64,000 nt of DNA from assembly GCF_018294505.1 (NCBI RefSeq), contig NC_057798.1:375223944-375287943 (forward strand), in the 5' to 3' direction. Shown here one piece after another: positions 20,880 through 32,512 of the stretch. Every line of letters begins with the position of its first letter. Position 1 is the first letter of the stretch. A program made the translations under genes and the position numbers. Source of the stretch: Triticum aestivum (taxonomy: Eukaryota; Streptophyta; Magnoliopsida; Poales; Poaceae). The notes below the pieces were generated by a model that saw only the letters and a list, made by a program, of their open reading frames with translations, was not told where the DNA came from and made no database searches.

Positions 20880-23437
20880 TACCAAGATCCAGGAGGTGTA
20901 GGAGCGGGGTGGCTCGTGTCGGTAGCTGGAGAAGGATCGTGCGATGCTTGTCTGGAGTTACGCTGCACCAAAGATCATTTCCAATGTCTTGTTAGCATGA
21001 TGACACTCAAATGTTAAGACTAGCAAGTAATGTCCATTCAAATAAAACTCACCGTGGTCCCAGGAGCAATCACTGGCATCGGCGGAGCGGTCTGACCTGT
21101 CTTCTCGCACACAGACTGCACATTTGGTTTTGACGACTCAGTCATACTAGTTAGTAATGAGACAAACACTACATGAATGTTTTGGCTAATCTGCAGAAGA
21201 AACTTACCACAAGGAGCTCGTACATGGCCCTTGCCTGCATGTCATTCCGTGCCCTCTCCTCCTCCATCATCTTTGTCGTCCTCTCCTCCAACTCCCGCTG
21301 CCTCTCCGCCGCCTCCGCCAGAAGTTTCTCCGTTCTATCTCTCTCACTCTGTATAGCAGCCTGCAACACCACTCACATGACCATTTGTAATCATTGATGG
21401 AAGCGCACACAATGTAATGGAGAAAGATAACTGAGTACGTATCACTAACCTTGATGGCGAGTTGCACTGGCCGTTCACGAGGCCTTATCTCAGGAGCGGA
21501 GCTCGACTGGCGCGCCTTGATCTCCGGGAGAGTGCTAGGACAACGGATAAGTCCATCTCCAATGGCTATGGAGCCATGGGACCTCCCGCCACCAGATATC
21601 ATCAACAGCTCTGGATCAATGGGACCCTGGCTCGGGTTAAAGTCCTCCCCTTTCCTCGCCTTCCCCTCATCTCTATATCTCACGAGCTTGTTGTGGGAGG
21701 AGATGTTGGTGAAGTTGTTTGCATCATCGAGGTCAGACTGAGAGAAAGCCTTGACTTTCTTGAAAGAGGCAGTGTGGGCCATGGCATACAGGTCGTACAC
21801 CTCTGGCACCTTATCCGCCTTATTGTAGCGTGCCTGAAAGAGAGAAACAATGAAAATTAGTAATTAAAGGGCTCAAGCTAGCATGATGAATGAATTGCAT
21901 GAATCATGAAGCAAACCACATACCCAGTTGCGCCCGAACTGATATAAGTTGGAGCTGCCTTGATGGTGTGGCACACCTTCCATTTGGGCACGTTTGTCCT
22001 TGGCCTCGTTGTGGAGGGCTAGCCATTGTTTTGAGCACCACTCATCGACCAACACCTCCCAACAATCCATCCGATCCGCACACCATCTCGGAGGCGCCTA
22101 AGTTAGCAAATAGAAACTTGAGCGCTACGGCTAAGAATTACTAAATGAAGGAACTTAAGTAGAGAAGGCCTTAAGAATTACCTTCATGTACTGCTCCTTA
22201 CTCAGGAACTTATCGCGGCACGCCGGCTTGGTCTTCTTGATACCACGCAAGGCGTAGTAGTCTCGAACAGCCTGCACCCGAGCCTCGTGCCGTAAGTTCT
22301 GGAGTAGGCGCTTGCAGACGTTCTCGATAACATGTGCCGCGTCCTCCTCGTATCCCTCCTCACACCTGTAGAATGTCTGCAATCAAATGAGACAATATTG
22401 ATTAGTACAATTAATAACTAGCTAGTTGAAGATTTTTAAATGTGTAAAGGAGAAATTACCCAGAACTTTCTGATCACCATGTCTGCCCTCGTGTCGCACA
22501 CGACACCGTCGATAATCTCATCCGGCGGGGCCGGGGCAGCCACGTAGTGCTCCCAGCTCAATCCAAGCTCTGGAAGCCGACCCTCACCAGGCAACGTGAC
22601 AAACCCCGGGAAGTTTTGCCGGCAAAGAACTCCAAGGACGGAGTTGGGCCGGCGGACACTATGATGGTGGTCCCAACCCCTACAGCATGACAAGGCCAAC
22701 GCATTAGTTATTTGAAAAAACATGAATGCACAAGGTACAAAAATATTAAATGCACTTACGTACCTCTCCCCATCAGGGAAAATCAACCACCTCTGCTCGC
22801 GGGTCACCGGCACGGACGGGAGCCGTGTAGCACCACGCTGGTAGACGATGCCTCCCTCCTCCTCAAGATCAGTCGGCTCCCCGCCATCATCAGCATGGCC
22901 ACTCGGCTCCTCGGGCTGATCCGGCCAGGTACCCCATCCGGACATGTGCTCCTCCGGGGTCACGTGGGCTGAACTCTCGTGGGCCGAAGGCCAGTCGACC
23001 CGAGGCTCGTGGGCCCAAGACCCGTGGACCGGAGGCTCGTGGACCGGAGTCCGTGTAGCCTCCTCCTCGGACGAGTCCACCCTAGCAGTCACGTGCTCGG
23101 GTGAAACAGCTGGGGGTGGCGGCGAGGAAGGCGCCGTAGCAGTCACCCTACTTCCTCTCCCACGACCACGTGCCCCACCTCCTCTCTTCCTACCTCGTCC
23201 CCTACTGGGCACCGCGGTCAACGAAGAGGGCCCGGCGGTGTGGCCATACTGTCCAGCAACGCTCGGCGGAGAGGTGCGTCTAGAATGGAAGACCTCAGAC
23301 CATGCTCCCGACCAGCGCCCACCATCTTTCAACACCTGCCATGACAAACAGTAAACGAAATTAGTACAACATAAAAAAAGACCGACATGAATAATAATAT
23401 GTGTATCACTTAAGTGTATCATCATCAAGTACAACAT
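20880..23437 (-). pseudogene. Second CACTA gene (TnpA-like / plant transposase Ptta-En-Spm type), multi-exon
   Basis: Minus-strand exons with canonical borders: about 23338-22765 (Pro/Arg/Gly-rich, RGRGRKRGGGARGRGRG), then the WDHHHSVRRPNSVLGVLCR exon ending FWV at about 22459, TFYRCEEGYEEDAAHV (22382-22182), RMDCWEVLVDEWCS (2209x-21925), ARYNKADKVPEVYDLYAM (about 21835-21450), ERDRTEKLLAEAAERQ coiled coil (about 21363-21208) and short C-terminal exons near 21115-21053 and 20970-20880. The order and WCS..W core match the second protein of grass CACTA elements, which binds subterminal repeats. It lies directly downstream of the transposase. No host function is inferred. I did not verify every junction. 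Confidence 0.75.
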
Positions 23438-23461
23438 AAAAAAATGTAATACCTGACACTA

Positions 23462-24277
23462 CTAATAATCTCGATCAGTATCATCAATAAATGCATAATC
23501 ATCATCATCACTATAATCAATGATGGGCTCATAGGGTTCATTGGCATCAACATGTGCAAGGCCACCTTGACGTAATCGGTCAAGCATTGACAGGTCATCC
23601 GCAGCAGTAACCTCTTCTTGTTCCGGCTCTTCTTGTTCCTCCTCTGGGGTGATGTCAGATTCATTGTCGCTGTCTACTTCAATGTTTTGGGGTGAAGTAT
23701 AGCGGTTCTTGAAACGCTTTTTGGAAAGACGTGCCTCTTGGAAGAATTCTCCTTCATATGTGTCTGGGTTAATGTGAGGTTCATAATCCTCTTCCTTTGG
23801 GGGAGAAAGTCTAGCACGTGGCGGCACTTCATAAACGACATCCCAACCTTTCAGATTTGGATTAGTTTGGCAGGCCCACGGTAGATAGAATACTTGGGTT
23901 GCCTGTTGAGCCATAATATAGACATCAGGAATATCTAAATGAGTGCTTTGGTTGATTTCAACTAGCCCTACATGTTCATGAGTCCTTCTAGTCTCCTTCA
24001 GCTGAAACCAATAACATTTGAAGACTACGACATTCGGTGGGTTTTCACCATAGAACAGAAGTTCATAAATTGCTTCAACTCTCCCATAATACTCGGTACC
24101 TCCTTCGCTGATAGCAGATACACAACAATTTGTTAACTTTCGGTCGGCCATAGATAGCTCTTTGCCATAGGTACGAAAGCGATACCCGTTGATGTCGTAC
24201 TTGTCAAATGAACGGACCTTATAGTCAAAACCATTAGCGACTTGTCTCAATTCGGCGTCCATAGACTCTGAATTAGC
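23462..24277 (-). CDS. CACTA transposase 3' exon (DUF4216-type region)
   Basis: The exon starts after ACTTGTAG at 24277 with MDAELRQVANGFDYKV at 24262 and ends at TAG near 23462. It contains YYGRVEAIYELLFYG and VFKCYWFQL, the conserved DUF4216 region at the C-terminus of TNP2-like proteins. An acidic tail (EEEQEEPEQEEV, DDDDYAFIDD) follows. It is probably the last exon of the transposase gene rather than a separate protein. Confidence 0.75.
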   Translation of the reverse strand, partial: ANSESMDAELRQVANGFDYKVRSFDKYDINGYRFRTYGKELSMADRKLTNCCVSAISEGGTEYYGRVEAIYELLFYGENPPNVVVFKCYWFQLKETRRTHEHVGLVEINQSTHLDIPDVYIMAQQATQVFYLPWACQTNPNLKGWDVVYEVPPRARLSPPKEEDYEPHINPDTYEGEFFQEARLSKKRFKNRYTSPQNIEVDSDNESDITPEEEQEEPEQEEVTAADDLSMLDRLRQGGLAHVDANEPYEPIIDYSDDDDYAFIDDTDRDY

Positions 24278-24354
24278 CTACAAGTTTAATATGAAAGGAT
24301 TGTTGCATTATGCACAAATTAGCGAATGAAATGAAATTGTCTAATAGAAATTAC

Positions 24355-25090
24355 CGTTTGTTTGAACCAAGAGATGAAACCGGGATAGCCACCTCCTTGC
24401 TTTGCGAGAAGCTCATACTCTTTGACGGAATCCTTTTGGATGTCCGCTCCATACGAGAATATGGCGACGTATCGACTGTATGACATATCCAGGAATAAGA
24501 GTAGTTCAAAGGAAATAGAAGTTGCGAAACAATGTACCGAGAACTTACTCGATGTACGGTCGCACTTCTATCAGGTTGTTGAAGATATACAACGAAATGG
24601 TCTGCCATTCTTCGTTATCCAAAGATACTGGATGTGAAACACTAGCTGGTGCGAGATTCCCTTTGAATAGGCTGAGGTTGGATCCACCCTTTTTAGGCTC
24701 GTCAGCATTGTACCGAGGCTTCGGATTATGCAAATGACGATTTTTGGCTTCGTAGTGCGCTGTTACGAAGTTTGCCGCCTCCTCTGTGATGAATGCCTCA
24801 GCCATCGATGCTTCAATTCTACATTTATTTTTACATTTTTCTCGAAGCGTCTTCTGCATCCTCTCAGTTGGGTAGCACCAACGATTTTGCACGGGCCCCC
24901 CCAATCTTGCCTCGGTCGGGAGATGCAAAATCAAATGCTGCATTGGATTAAAGAAGCCCGGTGGAAAGATCTTCTCTAACTTGCAGATCAACTCCGGCGC
25001 CAACTCTTCCATTTTTCTAGCACACCAAGTGATAGTTCTTTCGCACAAAGAACACGGAAGAAATAGCTGAGTTCTTCTAGTACTAGCCAT
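24355..25090 (-). pseudogene. CACTA transposase middle part (DUF4218-type region)
   Basis: KLEKIFPPGFFNPMQHLILHLP followed by RWCYPTERMQ and ASMAEAFITEEAANF is the DUF4218 signature found after the catalytic domain in TNP2-like transposases. The piece to 24545 ends at a donor (GTAAGT). A short exon (YGADIQKDSVKEYELLAKQ) runs to a donor at 24351-24355. Its start is out of frame with the upstream core, showing a frameshift near 25015-25085. Confidence 0.8.
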
Positions 25091-26076
25091 TCATCCTCAG
25101 GGATGAAGCCACGCAACATCACCGGCATTACCCGCTCAATCCATATGTGCCAATCATGACTCTTGAGACCAAATATCTTCAGTTTATCAAGATTCGCTCC
25201 CCTCTTTAGATTCGCTGCATACCCATCGGGGAACATCAACTGCTGTTGCACCAACAAGAGAATTTCCCTCATAGCTGGCCTTCCAAGATTGAACCATGCC
25301 TTTGGCTTCGTCCAGTTCTGCTTTCCTTTCGGTTCTTTCATGTGTTGTAACGGCCTATCACATAGCGCCTCCAGATCGACTCTAGCCTTAGTATTATCCT
25401 TTGACTTCCCATCTATGCCGAACAATGTACCAAAAAGTGCCTCGGCGATATTCTTCTCAGTGTGCATCACGTCGATGTTGTGTGGGCAAAGGAGGTCTTT
25501 GAAGTAAGGCAGATCCCATAAGCATGTTTTGTGAGTCCACGCATGCTTAGTATTATACCCCTTCAAGTACCCTGGACGTTGTGGATCTGGCTCGATAGTG
25601 TTTAACTGATCCAGGGTCTGTTGGCCTGTCAATGCAGGTGGTGCAGAGTTTTTGACAACTCTACCCCTGATGAAGTTCTTCTTGTCTTTCCTGAACTTAT
25701 GGCGAGGATCCAGGAACTGTCTATGCATGTCGAAGCAAGAAAACTTGCGACCGGCCTGAAGCCAACGAAACTCAAGAGCTCCCTTGCATGTGGGGCACGG
25801 GAACCTTCCATGCACACACCAGCCAACGAATAGCGCATACGCCGGCAAGTCATGCGTCGAGTACATGTAGCAGACACGCATTATGAAGTTCCGTTTGCTA
25901 AAGGTGTCGTATGTCTTGAACCCATTATCCCAGGCTTCTTGCAATTCGTCCTTAAGCGGCTGCATGTACACATTCATATTTTTGCCCGGATAGTTGGGTC
26001 CTGGAATTATCAACGTCAGGAAAATGTTCTTTCTTTGCATAATCTGTCCGGGGGGGGAGATTGAGTGGAAAGACAA
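24988..26076 (-). pseudogene. CACTA transposase catalytic core (Transposase_21/TNP2)
   Basis: Core residues include LIIPGPNYPGKNMNVYMQPL, DLPAYALFVGWCVHG (near codon 75), FPCPTCKGALEFRW, HAWTHKTCLWDLPYFKDL and HNIDVMHTEKNIAEALFGTL, the TNP2 signature with the N-I-D-V-M-H-T-E-K-N box. It cuts and joins the element ends in active relatives. An expanded G run at 26049-26057 separates this frame from the upstream frame (GINTDGFSVFG), and a second frameshift follows near 25015. This copy cannot make the full protein. Confidence 0.9.
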
Positions 26077-26077
26077 A

Positions 26078-27098
26078 TACGGGCCAACAACTGTATTGGG
26101 CTGCCGTCATACCAAACACACTGAACCCATCCGTGTTGATGCCGACTCGAGGATGCCTCGGATCTGCCGCTTTGTCAGCATGTAATTCATCAAACTTTTC
26201 CACGCAACACCATCCGATGTGTGTACCATCATCAGATTCCCATCTGCATCTAGTTCGGTTCTTTTGCCTGTTTGTGCCATGTCATCTGTCTGGCCGTCTC
26301 TTCGACCATGAAAAGACGTTGAAGTCTTGGTACGATTGGCATATACCGAAGAACACTAACGGGGATTTTGGTCTGTGTCTTCTCACCCATACTGTTGTCT
26401 ACCACAATATACCTGGAAGACTTGCAAATGGGACAATAGTTCAAGTCCGCATAGTCAAGCCTAAATAAGGCACATCCTTTCTCACAGGCATGTATCTTCT
26501 CATAGGGCATCTTCAGTGCACGGAGGATTTTGTCCGACTGGTACAGGTTTGCAGGCATTACATGGCCTTTGGGTAGAAAGCGTCCAAATACTGTCATAAT
26601 TGCGTCATAGCATTCTTTGCCCAAGTTGAACTGCGCCTTCAGAGCCATTACTTGTGAGATGGCATCCAACTGACAAAGCTCAGTGTGCTCGTGGAGCGGA
26701 CGTTTTGAAGACTCCAACATTTCATTGAAGGCCTTTGCAGATTCCTCCATCTCCTCGTCCGAATCCCGAGCATCATCATAGCCTTGCACCATGTTTTCCA
26801 TCCTGGTACCATGCTCGTCGGTGCGACGACGATCCACCTCAGCTCGGTCACGTTGGGCAGACTCACCATGAAATGTCCACACCGTATAATCGGGCGTAAA
26901 ACCACTCTTCTGCAGGTGTTTGCCCATTTCAGCCTCTGTCTTCTTTTCCCAATTGCCGCACCGGAAACAGGGGCACCAGGTTTTCTTTTGGCCATTTGCA
27001 AATGCGTCTTGCACAAACCCCTTAGTTTTTGTGAACCATTCAGCGCTCCATTTGTTCTGACCAGTGTGACCGGTATACATCCAAGCACGGTCACTCAT
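26078..27098 (-). pseudogene. CACTA transposase N-terminal exon (Transpos_assoc domain)
   Basis: The start at 27098 (MSDRAWMYTGH) is the usual beginning of TNP2-like proteins. The zinc-coordinating WCPCFRCGNWEK and H-x-x-x-x-G-F box (HLQKSGFTPDYTVW) mark the Transpos_assoc domain at residues 1-75. Acidic DARDSDEEMEE and YDAIMTVFGRFLP follow, then CEKGCALFR and CPICKSSRY zinc-like pairs. The open frame starting at 26250 passes into another frame (PRVGINTDGFSVFG, 25952-26203) before the G-run frameshift. An upstream in-frame ATG at 27125 is less likely. Confidence 0.85.
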
Positions 27099-27880
27099 CT
27101 TGACTTTCAGAGCTACTGGACACACAACAATTATATATGTAATTCACCATGTATATATTCATCAGTTGATCTACTTTGTCAATTTTATTACGTCCATGTA
27201 AACCTACACTCTAATAGGTAGCGATAGGTCCTAATCCCACCCGTGTATGTGTAGATTGGGTTCATTTTCCCATGCTATGCTCTGGATCCGACGCAAAATT
27301 TCGGCAGCACCTCCCCGTTGTTCTCTTGATACACGTCTCTGCAATAAACAGAGAGGATGTGTACCCGGAGAACAACAGGGGAGGCACTGACGAAATATAT
27401 GCGTCGGATCCGGAGCAAAGCATATGGGAAAACGAACCCAATCTACACATACTCGGGCTGTCCATGGATAGCGTTGGACAATTTGAAAGAATCAAGGTTA
27501 TAAATATGCAAATGCATGCATATTTATAACTATGACGCTTTCAAACGGGAGACACATATTGGTTACGCATACTGATGATTCAAGACACATATATAGCTAG
27601 CTATCAAGTTTCATCGAAATAGATCAAATAATTAATGGGGGAGGAGGACTTGTCATTTGTGCTCACCCACGAACGAAGGGGCAGAGCTCGTCAAACGCAC
27701 GGCGAGGTCGTCGAACACCAAACCTCGCAGCGATGAAACAACTGCACATTTAAAACTACACGATCAACACAATTATATATGATGTTTTTCATAACAAAAT
27801 CGAAAAATATATGACCTAACTAATAATTCACAAATATATGACCCCGTCGGCCTCTGGAAGGCCAAAGAACACCTTTTCGG
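27099..27880 (-). other. Transposase 5' upstream region of K, with foldback
   Basis: No coding is seen. The main feature is the long inverted repeat at 27239-27457 (separate entry). The rest is AT-rich leader or promoter sequence between the G-rich arm and the transposase start. Confidence 0.5.
27239..27457. repeat. Long inverted repeat (foldback) in K leader
   Basis: A left arm at about 27239-27341 and a right arm at about 27351-27457 are inverse complements, roughly 85 percent matched, around an AATAAA-containing loop. Matching blocks include GTATGTGTAGATTGGGTT, GGATCCGACGCA and GTTGTTCTC. It begins about 140 bp upstream of the transposase ATG. Open frames through it are symmetric artefacts. 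Confidence 0.85.
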
Positions 27881-27884
27881 GAGG

Positions 27885-28312
27885 TGTCGGTGGTCGGGGT
27901 GTCCTGTTGGTGTCGGGGTGCCGTGTCGGGGTCGGGCTGCTGTTTCGGGGTCGGGGGGTCGGGGTGTCGTGTCGATGTCGGGGTAGTGCCGTGTCGGTGT
28001 CGAGGTGTTGTTTCGGGGTTGGGGTGTGGTGTCGGGGTCAGGGTGTCGGGTCAGGCTCGGGGTTGGGGTGTTGAGTCAGGCTCGGGGGGTCGGGGTGTCG
28101 GGGTCGGGGTCGGGGTGTCGGGTCAGGCTTGGGGGGTCGGGGTGTGAGGGTCGGGGTCGGGGTGTCAGGGTCGAGGTCGGGGTCGGGGTGTCGGGGTCGG
28201 GGTGTCGGGGTCGGGGTCGGGGTCGGGGTGTCGGGGTCGGGGTCTCGGGGTCGGGGTCGGGGTCTCGGGGTCGGGGTGTCGTGTCGGGGTGCCGGGTACC
28301 GTGTCGGGTCGG
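27885..28312. repeat. G-rich GGGGTC/GGGGTGTC simple repeat array
   Basis: About 430 bp made of GGGGTCGGGGTGTC-type units on the plus strand, with dozens of G4 runs at short spacing. It overlaps no gene. The Gly/Val/Ser/Arg open frames here are repeat translations. Confidence 0.93.
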
Positions 28313-28522
28313 GTTTTTTCCTTTTCTTCTTCTTCCTCCTTTCCTTTTCTTCCTTTTTTCCTTCTTCTTCTTCTTCTTCTTCTTCTTCCTCCTTTCCTTT
28401 TTCCTCTTCTTCTTCTCCTCCTCTCCTCTTTTTCTTCTTCTTCTTCCTCTTCTTCTTTTTTCTTCTCCTCCTCCTCTTCTTCTTCTTCTCCTGATCTCCT
28501 CTTTTTCTCTTTTCTTCTTTCC
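28313..28522. repeat. Pyrimidine tract (CTT/CCT)n
   Basis: About 200 bp of almost pure C and T on the plus strand, directly following the G-rich array. Confidence 0.93.
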
Positions 28523-28660
28523 TAAAACTAAACCAAACCTAACCTAAAACTAAAAAAATAGAAAAAGAAAAAAACTAAATCTAAACCTAAAACTAAACTA
28601 AAACTAAACCTATAAACCTAAAACTAAACATAAACCTAAAACTAAAAAAACAGAAAAAAG
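28523..28660. repeat. CTAAAACTAAAC-type A-rich repeat
   Basis: Degenerate 6-12 bp units (CTAAAC, CTAAAACTAAAC, AACCTAAAAC). It resembles plant telomere units only loosely, without regular CCCTAAA. Confidence 0.8.
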
Positions 28661-28689
28661 GAAAACAAGGAAGAAGAGACTCACCTGCA

Positions 28690-28985
28690 GGGTGGAGGAG
28701 GGGGGCGGTGCGGCCTGGGGCGATAGAGGAGCGGGGCGGGGCGGCCTGGGGCGGCGGAGGATGGGGGTGGGGCGGCCTGGGGCGGCGGCGCCAGGCCCGG
28801 CCGGGGCGGCGGGGCGCGGAGGTGCCGGGGCGCCGGGGCGTGGCGGCGCCCAGACGGCAGGGCGGCGGGGGCGGCGGGGCGGGGGGGCGCCGGGGCGGCG
28901 GCGGGGTGGTGGGGCGACGGGGCGGGGGCGTTGGGGCGGCAGCGGCGGGATGGTGCGACGGGGCTGGCGAGAGGTGGGAGAGAAA
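28690..28985. repeat. GGGGCGGC-rich low-complexity segment
   Basis: Very GC-rich GGCGGGGCGGCCTGGGGC-type sequence. It gives long Pro/Arg/Ala open frames on both strands (28593-29413) that are not credible genes. Confidence 0.85.
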
Positions 28986-29034
28986 GAGAGAGAGAGGGGG
29001 GTGGGGCGCGGCCCCATTAACGTTACGTGGAGCC

Positions 29035-29292
29035 CTCCCTCTTTGCCATCCGCCACCCTTTGCCGTCCGCCTTCTTGCTCTTTGTCGTCCGCTAGCGGAC
29101 GGCAAAGAGGGGGCCCGTTAGGTTTTTTTTTGCAACTCGTCAGTGGGGCCCCTCCCTCTTTGCCGTCCACTAGCCGACGGCAAAGAATCTTTGTCGTCCA
29201 CTTTTTGGAAGCTGATGGCAAAGAGCTTCTTTGTCGTCCGCTAGCGGACGGCAAAGAACTGGCAGATGGCAAAGTAGCTGATTCCAGTAGTG
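29035..29292. repeat. CACTA K terminal and subterminal repeats, right end
   Basis: Inverted copies of CTTTGCCGTCCGC/GCGGACGGCAAAG, several altered to TTTGTCGTC, lead to the terminal repeat that ends at 29292. The TCA duplication follows. Confidence 0.92.
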
Positions 29293-29295
29293 TCA

Positions 29296-31899
29296 CATCA
29301 ACTAGGCATATCAACGGGCTATGGAGATGCCCATTAATAGATATCAATGTGAGTGAGTGGGGATTGCCATGCAACGGATGCACTAGAGCTATAAGTGTAT
29401 GAAAGCTCAACAAAAGAAACTAAGTGGGTGTGCATCCAACTTGCTTGCTCACGAAGACCTAGGGCATTTTAAGGAAGCCCATCATTGGAATATACAAGCC
29501 AAGTTCTATAATGAAAAATTCCCACTAGTATATGAAAGTGACAACATAAGAGACTCTCTACAATGAAAATCATGGTGCTACTTTGAAGCACAAGTGTGGT
29601 AAAAGGATAGTAACATTGTCCCTTCTCTCTTTTTCTCTCATTTTTTTGGGCCTTTCTCTTTTTTATGGCCCTTCTCCCCCTTTTTTTATGGCCTTTCTCT
29701 TTTATTTTTTTATGACCTTTCTCTTTTTTTATAAAGTCTGAAGTCTCATCTCTACTTGTGGGGGAATCATAGCCTCCATCATCCTTTCCTCACTGGAACA
29801 ATGCTCTAATAATGAAGATCATCACACTTTTATTCACTTACAACTCAAGAATTACAACTCAATACATAGAACAAAATATGACTCTATGTGGATGCCTCTG
29901 GCGGTGTACCGGGATATGCAATGATTCAAGAGTGACATGTATGAAAGAATTATGAAGGTGGCTTTGCCACAAAATACGATGTCAACTACATGATCATGCA
30001 AAAGCAATATGACAATGATGGAGCGTGTCATAGTAAACAGAATGGTGGAAAGTTGCATGGCAATATATCTCGAAATGGCTATGGAAATGCCATAATAGGT
30101 AGGTATGGTGGTTGTTTTGAGGAAGGTATATGGTGGGTGTATGGTACCGGCGAAAGTTGCGCGGCACAAGAGATGCTATCAAGGGTGGAAGGGCGAGAGT
30201 GCGTATAATCCATGGACTCAACATTAGTCAGAAAAAACTCATATACTTATTGCAAAAATCTACAAGTCATTGAAACTAAGTACTACGCGCATGCTCCTAG
30301 GGGGATAGATTGGTAGGAAAATACCATAGCTCGTCCCCGACCGCTACTCATAAGGAAGACAATCAATAAATAAATTATGCTCCAACTTCATCACAAAGCG
30401 GTTCACCATACGTGCATGCTACGGGAATCACTAACTTCAACACAAGTATTCCTCAAATTCACAACTACTTAACTAGCATGACTCTAATATCACCATCCTC
30501 ATATCTGAAAACAATTATCAAGCATCAAATTGATCATAGCATCCAATTCACTTTCTATGATAGTTTTTATTATACCCAACTTGGATGCCCATCATTCTAG
30601 GACCAATTTTATAACCATAGCAAATACCATGCTGTTATAAAAGACTCTCAAAATAATATAAGTGAAGCATGAGAGATCAATAATTTCTACAAAATTAAGC
30701 CACCGCCGTGCTCTAAAAAGATATAAGTGAAACACTAGAGCAAAATTGCCTAGCTCAAAACATATAAGTGAAGCACATAGACTATTCTAATAAATTCCGA
30801 ATCAGTCTCTCCCAAAAGGTGTGTACAAAAAGGATGATTGTGGTAAACTAAAAATCAAAGACTCGTCTCATACAAGACGCTCCAAGCAAAACACATATCA
30901 TGTGGCAAATAAAAATATAGTTCCAAGTAAAGTTACCGATAGACGAAGACGAAAGAGGGGATGCCTTCCGGGGCATCCCCAAGCTTAGGCTTTTGGTTGT
31001 CCTTGAATTATCTTGGGGTGCCATGGGAATCCCCAAGCTTTGGCTCTTGCCACTCCTTATTCCATAGTCCATCAAATCTTTACCCAAAACTTGAAACTTC
31101 ACAACACAAAACTCAGCAGGAAATCTCATGGGCTCCGTTAGTGCAAGAAAGAAAAACCACAAATTAAGTTACTGTAATGAACTCATTCTTTATTTATATT
31201 GGTGTTAAACCTACTGTATTCCAACTTCTCTATAGTTCATACCCCCCGATACTAGCCATAGATGCATCAAAATAAGCAAACAACACATGAAAAACAGAAT
31301 CTGTCAAAAACAGAACAGTCTATAGCAATCGGTAACTTTCGAGTACTTATGGTACTCTAAAACTCCTACCAAAATAGGAAGTCCTGGGAAATTTGTCTAT
31401 TGATCTACTGCAAAAATAATCAACTGAAAATCACGTTTATGTGATTTATTAAAATTATTCTCGTGCGTGCAAAAGTTTCTGTTTTTCAGCAGAATGAAAT
31501 TAACTATCACTGTAGGTTATCCTATAGGTTCTACTTGGCACAAACACTAATTAAAACATAAAACCACATATAAACAGAAGCTAGATGAATTATTTATTAC
31601 TAAACATAAGCAAAAAACAAGGAACAAAAATAAAATTGGGTCGCCTCCCAACAAGCGCTATCGTTTAACGCCCCTAGCTAGGCATAAATGCGAGAATAGA
31701 TATACGTATTGCCATCTTTGGTATTCAACTCATCGATAGAACACTTATAACCCTTAGGAGTTTCTTTATTTTTAGTAATGATTAAACTCCTAGGCAAGAA
31801 ATCAAGAGATTCGTTAATATCAAAAGGTTACTTAATGAAAGCGAAAAAGTTGGGATGAACACTTATTGATTTGAGATCCGCATTTTCCTTACTAGAAGA
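29296..31899 (-). other. Element D interior, non-coding
   Basis: 2.6 kb without a credible frame. It holds T-rich CCTTTCTCTTTT repeats (29620-29735) and a pair of polypurine-like motifs (minus-strand AAGCTTGGGGATGCC at 30972-30986 and AAGCTTGGGGATTCC at 31026-31040). A GTCGCCTCCCAACAAGCGCT block lies at about 31640. The small frames at 29852-30224 and 30848-31162 have no recognisable features. Confidence 0.6.
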
Positions 31900-32512
31900 T
31901 TAACCCTTGTTTTTAGGAACATACATTAATTTGGCAATTTTGGTAGGAGGTGTTGGAGTATTTTTCACGGATGAAAAGGCAGTCCCTAAGTTGGTAATAA
32001 TATCCTCAAGTTTACATATTCTTGTGGAATCTTGATCTATTCTTTCGTTAACTATAGGTTCTTTATCCTTAAAACTTTTGAGAGTAACTCCAACCTTAGA
32101 TACATATTGGATAATTTGATTGTGGATCTTTTTATCCAAATTTTCAATTAACCCAACAGTGGCAACTTTATTTTTAATAATTTCAAGCCTTTGCATCACA
32201 TGTTCTAGAGTTAAGACAATTCCATTAACCAAGAGAGGTGGTGGACCAAACAAATCTAACATAGCATTATAAGCATCAAAAGTGTGGCTACCCAAGAAAT
32301 TCCTCCGGTAATGGCATCAAGAATACATCTATACCAAGGACTAATGCCTACATAAAAATGGCGAAGAAGAACGGAAGTAGATTGCTTCCTAGTATATCTA
32401 TTTTGAGCATTCAAATTCTATGCCAAGCATCTTTTAGATTTTCTCCCTCCCTTTGTTTAAAATTAAGAACTTCATGATCGGGAGTATTAATGATGATAGG
32501 AGGGCTAGCCAT
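31900..32512 (-). pseudogene. Gag of non-autonomous element D
   Basis: The start at 32512 gives MASPPIIINTPDHEVLNFKQ, then LKDAWHRI, about 190 nt after the primer site. A frame change near 32415 leads to TRKQSTSVLLRHFYVGISPWYR and another near 32300 to GSHTFDAYNAMLDLFGPPP and a helical C-terminal part ending KNKG at 31900. This is a reduced gag fold; no zinc knuckle, protease or polymerase follows. Function would be RNA packaging if intact. Confidence 0.7.

Larger units (their letters stand above)
19048..29292 (-). mobile_element. CACTA (En/Spm) DNA transposon K
   Basis: It starts CACTACAGGAATCAGCTAC and ends with the mirror of CACTACTGGAATCAGCTAC. It is flanked by the 3-bp duplication TCA (19045-19047 and 29293-29295), the CACTA hallmark. 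Length is 10,245 bp. Both ends carry many direct and inverted copies of CTTTGCCGTC/GACGGCAAAG as subterminal repeats. Genes read on the minus strand: a TNP2-like transposase (27098 to 23462), then a second multi-exon gene (23437 to about 20880). It is inserted in the interior of element D. Confidence 0.96.

Noticed and set aside
22436..23437. A 333-codon Pro/Arg/Gly-rich frame that could be taken for a host nuclear protein gene
   Set aside because: It lies between CACTA ends with confirmed TCA duplication, directly after the transposase on the same strand, and its flanking exons match the usual second CACTA gene.
28523..28660. Telomere-like CTAAACC repeats (possible interstitial telomere)
   Set aside because: Units are irregular (CTAAAAC, CTAAAC, AACC) with no run of CCCTAAA, and lie inside a CACTA arm next to other simple repeats.
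28593..29413. Long Pro/Ala/Arg open frames on both strands
   Set aside because: They are translations of a GC-rich low-complexity segment and the GACGGCAAAG repeats; they are open in several frames at once and lack any domain.
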